Source: Spirochaetia bacterium
GTDB taxonomy: Bacteria > Spirochaetota > Leptospiria > Leptospirales > Leptonemataceae
Length of the DNA stretch: 10,887 nt
Assembly: GCA_029880625.1 (NCBI GenBank)
Contig: JAOUOA010000045.1
Location: 1-10,887 of the forward strand
Reading direction: 5' to 3'
The notes beneath the pieces were generated by a model. It made no database searches and was not told the DNA's origin. It worked only from the letters and a program-made list of their open reading frames with translations. Shown here piece by piece: positions 7,145 to 10,887 of this stretch (the first letter of the stretch is position 1; each line of letters starts with the position of its first letter). Both the position numbers and the translations under genes were made by a program.

Positions 7145-7354
7145 TTATTTAATTTCATGATTTAAAATTTTTTCAAGAAGTTCTTTGACCCGTCCCTCGC
7201 AGGTCCCGCATCCTGTACTGCAGGATGTAAGCCTCTGTATTTCAGTGAAGTTTCTGGCTCCCTGCCTTTTTACAGCATCTTTAATTTTTTCTTCAGAGAC
7301 TCCCTTGCAAATGCATATATTATGCGGCCGCATATAAAACGACATTTTGCTCAT
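7145..7354 (-). CDS. bfd: Bfd-like [2Fe-2S] protein (bacterioferritin-associated ferredoxin family)
   Basis: A small BFD-type iron-sulfur protein of 69 residues from the ATG at 7354. The cluster ligands are visible as C-I-C in NICICKGVSEEKI, followed about 30 residues later by CGTC in STGCGTCEGRV; this is the family's C-x-C...C-x2-C pattern. One extra cysteine lies four residues before the second pair. In other bacteria Bfd reduces the iron core of bacterioferritin so that iron can be released, and similar domains occur in nitrite reductase and NifU relatives. No bacterioferritin gene is in the window. The start is uncertain: TTG 7375 has GGGA seven bases upstream, ATG 7354 has only a weak GAG, and ATG 7333 would give the usual short Bfd N-terminus. 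I prefer ATG 7354. exbB follows after 147 bases. Confidence 0.85.
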   Translation of the reverse strand: MSKMSFYMRPHNICICKGVSEEKIKDAVKRQGARNFTEIQRLTSCSTGCGTCEGRVKELLEKILNHEIK

Positions 7355-7357
7355 GAT

Positions 7358-7368
7358 ATTCTCAGAAT
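7358..7368. promoter_or_regulatory. Palindrome ATTCT-G-AGAAT at the bfd start, possible operator
   Basis: An 11-base perfect palindrome around one central base sits just before ATG 7354. A possible -10 hexamer, TATTAT (minus strand, 7377-7382), lies just upstream. Transcription starting about seven bases on would place the palindrome at the start of the message, a typical repressor position. The -35 region would fall in the T tract of the upstream terminator and is poor, so this is tentative. Confidence 0.35.
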
Positions 7369-7399
7369 CACTCAAAATAATATCCCGGGTTTTTAAAAT

Positions 7400-7433
7400 A
7401 AAAAACGCCGTCGTTAAAACGGCGGCGTTTTTT
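7400..7433 (-). terminator. Rho-independent terminator after the FecR lipoprotein gene
   Basis: A GC-rich stem, CGCCGTCG against CGGCGGCG (one G-U pair on the plus strand, one mismatch-like A-C on the minus), is flanked by six As and six Ts with a TTAAAA loop. It begins 20 bases after the stop of the FecR lipoprotein gene. The symmetric A and T tracts mean it could stop transcription in either direction. It separates the FecR genes from the bfd-exb group. Confidence 0.85.
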
Positions 7434-7453
7434 CAACACTGAATTGTTTTTTT

Positions 7454-8602
7454 TCAGAACTCCTGTGCCAGGACTTCCTGCTTTTCAACTCGTTTCACGC
7501 CTTCAGGGGTATGAATTACAAGCTGCGTATCAGTTTGTGCGATTACAGCTCCCGTCATATTGGATCCATCCTTCATGATAAGCGTCTCAAGTTTTTCATA
7601 ATGTTCCTTGATCTCATCTTCAGATTTCAAAGTTGTTTTGGAAGCCTCTACCTCAATATTTGTAAGAATTTTTTCAAGCTTCTGCTCACGTTCTTCTTTT
7701 ATATTATTGGTTGCATCAGAAAGTGAAACTTCGTCAGCACTTTCGATAATTTTTTGGAAAGCTTCAACTTCAATAACAATCAGAGTCTGCTTTTCTGATT
7801 TTTCTTCAGGAGTTACCTTGGATTCTGTAACAGACACTGCTTCTTTATCCTTTTTCGCCTCTGTTAGATTCTTTTCAATTTCCTCTGTATTCAGAACAGT
7901 TTCTGGCGATTCTTTTTTTGACTGAGCAGTTTCGAGCTTTTTATTTATTCGGATCACTTCTTTTTCAATTTCAGGATTCAAAGTTCCTTCCATTTCTTCT
8001 TCCAGAACAACTTCATTGGATTCAGAAACTTCTGAAAGCTTTTTTAAGGCTGGATCCTTTTCAATTTCTTCTGCTGAATATTCTTCAAGAGCCTCAATCC
8101 TGGGAGCCATTGCAACTTTACCGTCAATCACTTTTACCCGGGGCTCTTTTCCGTCATATACCTCAACAGAGAAAGTAGTTCCTCTCACTCCCGCTATGGC
8201 AGTCGGGGTTACAACACGAAACTCTTCGTCAGCGCTCTCTTTTTTCACTGTAGCCAGAAGGCTTCCTGTAGACATTTCTACCTTCGTATCTTTTTTAGTC
8301 AGTTTGGAAATAGCAACTTCTGTATGCTCGCGAATGCGAACAGCGCTACCGCTTTTTGTCTGCAAATCAACTGTACCGTTCTGTGTTTTAATCACATCAA
8401 GCTGATTCACAATCAAGCCGACCCGGGCTTCCATTGTCTTTCCCGCCCTGATTACACTGGATTCACCGCTTGCAAATACAATCAGCATTGGCTGCGGTTC
8501 ACCGGCGTCTGCAGTTTTTTTCTCACCACATGAAACAATACCGACAAATGCTGCTGAAAGCATCAGACCGGTAAGTGCTTTTAAATAAACTTTTAGATTC
8601 AT
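7454..8602 (-). CDS. FecR-domain lipoprotein, LipL45-like
   Basis: A 382-residue exported lipoprotein. The signal peptide ends in GIVSC with C25 as the lipidated cysteine. A FecR domain follows at about 40-165 with its hallmark TPTAIAGVRGTTFSVEV (132-148) and a VKVIDGKVA strand. Residues 170-340 are highly charged, rich in Glu and Lys, and probably helical. The last 50 residues form a compact module: KSEDEIKEHY, then KDGSNMTGAVIAQ and a strand pair ending in EVLAQEF. Length and architecture resemble leptospiral LipL45 (Qlp42), a FecR-domain lipoprotein reported to be cleaved to a peripheral membrane fragment; this comparison is from memory. It lacks the cytoplasmic anti-sigma part of classical FecR, so it cannot bind a sigma factor directly. 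The neighbouring FecR protein shares both its core and its C-terminal module. It has its own strong promoter, an ideal ribosome site and a terminator, so it is a single-gene transcript. Confidence 0.88.
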   Translation of the reverse strand: MNLKVYLKALTGLMLSAAFVGIVSCGEKKTADAGEPQPMLIVFASGESSVIRAGKTMEARVGLIVNQLDVIKTQNGTVDLQTKSGSAVRIREHTEVAISKLTKKDTKVEMSTGSLLATVKKESADEEFRVVTPTAIAGVRGTTFSVEVYDGKEPRVKVIDGKVAMAPRIEALEEYSAEEIEKDPALKKLSEVSESNEVVLEEEMEGTLNPEIEKEVIRINKKLETAQSKKESPETVLNTEEIEKNLTEAKKDKEAVSVTESKVTPEEKSEKQTLIVIEVEAFQKIIESADEVSLSDATNNIKEEREQKLEKILTNIEVEASKTTLKSEDEIKEHYEKLETLIMKDGSNMTGAVIAQTDTQLVIHTPEGVKRVEKQEVLAQEF

Positions 8603-8615
8603 CTTTCTTCTCCTT
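8603..8615 (-). promoter_or_regulatory. Strong ribosome binding site of the FecR lipoprotein gene
   Basis: The minus strand reads AAGGAGAAGAAAG and then ATG, a near-ideal AAGGAG seven bases before the start. It is the best ribosome site in the window and suggests an abundantly made protein. Confidence 0.85.
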
Positions 8616-8624
8616 ATATTTTTT

Positions 8625-8637
8625 CCGGCTTTGCCGG
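8625..8637 (-). other. Short GC stem-loop in the 5' leader of the FecR lipoprotein gene
   Basis: CCGGC-AAA-GCCGG is a perfect five-base-pair stem with a three-base loop. It lies between the predicted transcription start (about 8641) and the ribosome site, and stands out against the AT-rich surroundings. On the coding strand it is followed by As, not Ts, so it is not a terminator for this gene. It could stabilise the message 5' end or affect translation. Confidence 0.5.
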
Positions 8638-8647
8638 TCCTGTCTTT

Positions 8648-8676
8648 CTTATATTTACAGAATTTTCTGCTGTCAA
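8648..8676 (-). promoter_or_regulatory. Consensus sigma-70 promoter of the FecR lipoprotein gene
   Basis: TTGACA (8671-8676) and TATAAG (8648-8653) are separated by exactly 17 bases. The start point would be near 8641, giving a leader of about 39 bases. AT-rich DNA just upstream may act as an UP element. Within the spacer lies the inverted repeat CAGAA-AA-TTCTG, a position where a bound repressor would block RNA polymerase. This is the clearest promoter in the window. Confidence 0.8.
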
Positions 8677-8688
8677 GACATCTTTTTA

Positions 8689-8707
8689 AAAAATATTAAA
8701 TATTTTT
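8689..8707. repeat. AT-only inverted repeat between the two FecR genes
   Basis: AAAAATAT and ATATTTTT are perfect reverse complements around a three-base loop, starting about 20 bases after the upstream FecR gene. It may be a weak terminator or an UP-type element for the promoter just downstream. An AT-only stem is not a strong terminator. Confidence 0.35.
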
Positions 8708-8725
8708 CTAAATATATACACTCTT

Positions 8726-9802
8726 TTACTCATTTTTATAACTGATCTCATCAATATCCTGCGAATTCAGGACATAACTGTCTGTAACAGTTTGGAAAAT
8801 GATTTTATCTCCAACTTGAGAAACAACCAGGCCATGCAGCTCCCGTCCATCTTTGAGCTTTGCAATTTCGATTAAATCTCTGTTATAGAATCGTTTTAAT
8901 TCATCTTCAGATTTTACTTCAGATAAATTCTGGGCTGCATCCAGTAATTCTTTATCCAGTTCGGAATTTGAATTCTTCAAATCGGAAAATTCGCGGACCT
9001 CTGAATTCATGTCCTTTAGCTCTGTGAAGCGGAATTGAGAGTTTTCTGCAATAACAATTCCTTTACCCTTTTCCAGTATGGTTTCCGAATCTCGATCAGA
9101 GCCATCCTGTCTTACAGAAACTTTTCCCTCTATAATTTTAATTTCCGTTTTGCCTTCATCTGCAGTTACAGTAAATGCAGTTCCTCTTACACCTGCTATG
9201 GCTGTTGGACTTTTTACCGTATAGGTATCCTCTTTTGAAAGACGATCCACCACACTATAAAGCGACCCTTTCTCCAGAAAAATTTCTGATTCAAAAGAAT
9301 TTTCTTTTTTATCCAATTTTACAAATTGAAAACGCCCTTCATTTTTTAATCTTAAAATTGTTCCTCCGGTAAGAGCAATATCAACTTCTCCTGAAACCGT
9401 TTCTATATAATTTCCTCGTTCAACAACCTTGCCCTGAACCAACTGCTGACGTTTTCCGTTTTTTTCAATAAAAACGACTCCCTTCACACGAACGGCAAGG
9501 CCTCTGAGTTTTTCAGTTTGATTTTCCTGGGAGCCGGAAAATGTGATTTCGGATTTATGATTTATGAAAATATAACTGAAAATTCCCAGTGAAAGAACGG
9601 AAATTGCTGCAATCCCGGTCATGGAATTCAGATTTTTTATTTTTTTCATTTTGAGAATTTTTTTCATCGAAACTTCATCAATCTTTATTCCGGGCTCTGA
9701 CTGCAGCCAGGCTTCATTGAAAGAGGGTATTTGAGAGTTTAAATGTTCCCCTGAATCTTTCAGAAGCTTCTCAAGTTTTTTTATATTCTCAGAATGATTC
9801 AT
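8726..9802 (-). CDS. FecR-type transmembrane regulator (probable anti-sigma factor)
   Basis: A 358-residue protein from the ATG at 9802, where GGA lies five bases upstream; a TTG at 9829 would add nine residues. The layout is that of FecR: a cytoplasmic N-terminal part of about 60 residues, one membrane helix at about 62-81, then a periplasmic FecR domain with SPTAIAGVRGTAFTV (198-212) and a KIIEGKVSV strand. In classical systems the cytoplasmic part binds the partner ECF sigma factor and the periplasmic part senses a loaded receptor. The sigma gene directly upstream fits. The N-terminus does not clearly show the usual FecR N-terminal domain, so the anti-sigma role is inferred from context. 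The C-terminus carries the same KSEDELKRFY and KDGRELHGLVVSQ module as the neighbouring lipoprotein, which classical FecR proteins are not known to me to have. Confidence 0.85.
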   Translation of the reverse strand: MNHSENIKKLEKLLKDSGEHLNSQIPSFNEAWLQSEPGIKIDEVSMKKILKMKKIKNLNSMTGIAAISVLSLGIFSYIFINHKSEITFSGSQENQTEKLRGLAVRVKGVVFIEKNGKRQQLVQGKVVERGNYIETVSGEVDIALTGGTILRLKNEGRFQFVKLDKKENSFESEIFLEKGSLYSVVDRLSKEDTYTVKSPTAIAGVRGTAFTVTADEGKTEIKIIEGKVSVRQDGSDRDSETILEKGKGIVIAENSQFRFTELKDMNSEVREFSDLKNSNSELDKELLDAAQNLSEVKSEDELKRFYNRDLIEIAKLKDGRELHGLVVSQVGDKIIFQTVTDSYVLNSQDIDEISYKNE

Positions 9803-9838
9803 AGGATTCCGTATTTGCCTCAACGACAAATTATTCCA

Positions 9839-9854
9839 CTCAAATTCTCAAATT
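9839..9854. repeat. Tandem 8-base direct repeat upstream of the FecR regulator gene
   Basis: AATTTGAG occurs twice in perfect tandem on the minus strand, 37 bases before the ATG at 9802. It lies in the 159-base gap between the sigma gene and the FecR gene. It could be a protein-binding site or chance in AT-rich DNA. No convincing promoter accompanies it. Confidence 0.4.
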
Positions 9855-9961
9855 TTGATTTAAAAATATTTTTCACAGAAAAAAACTCTAATTCTGTCAT
9901 TAAAAGTAGACCAAAGACTTTATATAAAACAGGTTTTTTAGATTGTTCTAATATCATCACA

Positions 9962-10510
9962 TCAAAATTCTCCAAGCTTTACTCCTTTCCGATCCGCCAT
10001 TTCAGAAAGTCTTTCCATACCCTTTTGGACAAGCCTTGATGCAGTTGAAACCGATGTTTCCAGGATCTCAGCAATCTGTGCCAGTTTCATTTGATGAACA
10101 TGCTTTAAAATCACAGCTGTTTTTTCCTCTTCTGAAAGATTTGAAAGAAGTTCATTTAAAAAATTTGAAACCTCCTTTCTGCTTTCACTTTCCATAAGGT
10201 TTGACTCAGGGAGATTTTCACTGCTGGAGGAAACATAGGAATCCGGGTCTGAATACAGAGTAGTTTTCTTATTTACAGAACTCCTGCTGTGATTGATCAT
10301 TAAATGACGAGCAATCCGGAATAAATACATCCTGCAGTTTACCGAAGGAGGAAGATCTTTCTCTTGAAACGCTTTTATGAAATTGATAAAAGAATCCTGA
10401 AGAATATCTCCTGCAAGATCATCATTTCTTATGGACCTTACAATATAAACATAAAGATCTCTGCTTACATCCCGGTATATTTGTTCAAACTGTCTTGACT
10501 TTTCTGTCAT
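9962..10510 (-). CDS. ECF-family RNA polymerase sigma factor
   Basis: A 182-residue sigma factor with only regions 2 and 4, as in the extracytoplasmic-function group. Region 2 (about 8-78) includes DLAGDILQDSFINFIKAF and the NCRMYLFRIARHLMINHSR segment used in core binding and -10 recognition. A Ser/Glu-rich linker of about 34 residues follows. Region 4 (about 113-168) shows LSEEEKTAVILKHVHQMKLA, then the helix-turn-helix around QIAEILETSVSTASRLVQKG. The start at 10510 has AAGGAA three bases upstream, close but workable. The FecR-type gene follows after about 150 bases rather than overlapping, which is looser than most sigma/anti-sigma pairs. By family logic it should direct an envelope or iron regulon that may include these genes. 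The subgroup cannot be settled by eye. Confidence 0.93.
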   Translation of the reverse strand: MTEKSRQFEQIYRDVSRDLYVYIVRSIRNDDLAGDILQDSFINFIKAFQEKDLPPSVNCRMYLFRIARHLMINHSRSSVNKKTTLYSDPDSYVSSSSENLPESNLMESESRKEVSNFLNELLSNLSEEEKTAVILKHVHQMKLAQIAEILETSVSTASRLVQKGMERLSEMADRKGVKLGEF

Positions 10511-10701
10511 AATTCCTTGTTTTTTTTTCTGAAGATAGTAATTCTATTTTATAATATAATTAAAGAAACTTTATATATTTTCGGTATGAATCCTGCTTTT
10601 CAATCCAATTCATTTTGGTCCATTATTAATGGAATAGCTTCATAATTATACAATCATAATTTTAAAATGATCCTATATCTAAAATAACGAGCTTTTTCTT
10701 T

Positions 10702-10729
10702 AATTTAACAGGGAAAAGCGCAATTTCAA
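10702..10729 (-). promoter_or_regulatory. Candidate promoter of the ECF sigma gene
   Basis: TTGAAA and TAAATT on the minus strand are 16 bases apart, about 190 bases before the sigma start codon. Each hexamer is a partial match to the housekeeping consensus. In such AT-rich DNA chance matches are common, so this is only the best of several candidates. Confidence 0.3.
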
Positions 10730-10821
10730 TTGGTAAAAACCATTATGATTCCTGAATTTCACTTTTTTTTATTTTATTAAAGGATGAATTTCATTTCTTC
10801 ATAAAAAAATGCAACAATTTC
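10722..10821 (+). repeat. Four regularly spaced AATTTC motifs
   Basis: AATTTC starts at 10722, 10755, 10787 and 10816, spacings of 33, 32 and 29 bases, close to three helical turns each. The middle two are extended to the near-palindrome TGAATTTCA. Regular phasing suggests curvature or a row of binding sites upstream of the sigma gene, though AT-rich sequence makes chance plausible. Confidence 0.35.
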
Positions 10822-10887
10822 CATTTTTTTTACATAGTATTATATCAAAAAGTTTAAACAAAAAAAAATCTTAAATCTCATTCAATT

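Larger units (their letters stand above)
10511..10887. other. AT-rich non-coding region upstream of the ECF sigma gene
   Basis: These 377 bases contain no convincing gene on either strand; frames are short and closed. Several loose promoter-like pairs occur on the minus strand. The best is TTGAAA (10724-10729) with TAAATT (10702-10707) at a 16-base spacing; a lone TATAAT lies at 10839-10844. Long A and T runs and recurring AATTTC motifs suggest curved, regulatory DNA. Whatever gene lies beyond the right edge is not visible here. Confidence 0.6.

Noticed and set aside
7354..7372. Fur box at the bfd start
   Set aside because: Only about half the positions of the 7-1-7 Fur consensus match; the clearer feature is the shorter palindrome ATTCTGAGAAT, whose regulator is unknown.
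7400..7433. GC-rich hairpin considered as a repeat element or CRISPR-like repeat
   Set aside because: It occurs once, lies directly after a stop codon and has terminator A and T tracts, so a terminator is the simple explanation.
7608..7925. Serine/phenylalanine-rich open frame on the plus strand
   Set aside because: It is antisense to the Glu/Lys-rich region of the FecR lipoprotein, whose GAA and AAA codons read as TTC and TTT on the opposite strand. It has no ribosome site or recognisable motif.
10511..10887. Possible small gene or RNA gene in the right-end gap
   Set aside because: No frame of useful length with a ribosome site, no tRNA-like cloverleaf and no GC-rich stem was seen.

Overview
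The window looks like chromosomal DNA of a spirochaete in or near the Leptospiraceae. The main support is the MetX protein, whose central stretch (around HSAMQIAFNEVGRQAI) closely matches what I remember of Leptospira interrogans MetX. Also consistent are the metX-metW pair, a FecR-domain lipoprotein resembling leptospiral LipL45, a relaxed lipobox in a second protein, and moderately AT-rich DNA. No sequence search was possible, so the placement is an inference.

Layout, left to right. Positions 1-1340 (minus strand) hold a compact purine operon: a small unassigned protein, purN, and the 5' part of purH, joined by an ATGA overlap and an 11-base gap. Positions 1441-3506 (plus strand) hold two overlapping genes, a membrane-anchored alpha/beta hydrolase and a membrane-attached SGNH/GDSL hydrolase. 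These converge, three bases apart, on the metX-metW methionine pair (3510-5287, minus). Everything further right is also on the minus strand. In transcription order from the right edge it is: an ECF sigma factor, a transmembrane FecR-type regulator, a FecR-domain lipoprotein with its own consensus promoter and a terminator, a Bfd-like [2Fe-2S] ferredoxin, ExbB, ExbD, and a six-helix membrane protein coupled to exbD.

How the genes may work together. The right half reads as an iron or cell-surface-signalling neighbourhood. The sigma/FecR pair resembles FecI/FecR signalling. ExbB/ExbD would energise TonB-type transport, and Bfd is classically linked to iron release from bacterioferritin. However, no TonB-dependent receptor and no TonB are present in the window. 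Instead there is a second FecR protein, an exported lipoprotein. It shares with the anti-sigma-like FecR both the core PTAIAGVRGT block and a C-terminal module (KSEDE..K..Y, then KDG....G.V..Q). This two-FecR arrangement, one protein in the inner membrane and one lipid-anchored, is the most interesting item here.

The purine, methionine and hydrolase genes look like ordinary housekeeping or envelope functions. The last 377 bases (10511-10887) are AT-rich and contain no convincing gene; they probably hold the regulatory region of the sigma gene.
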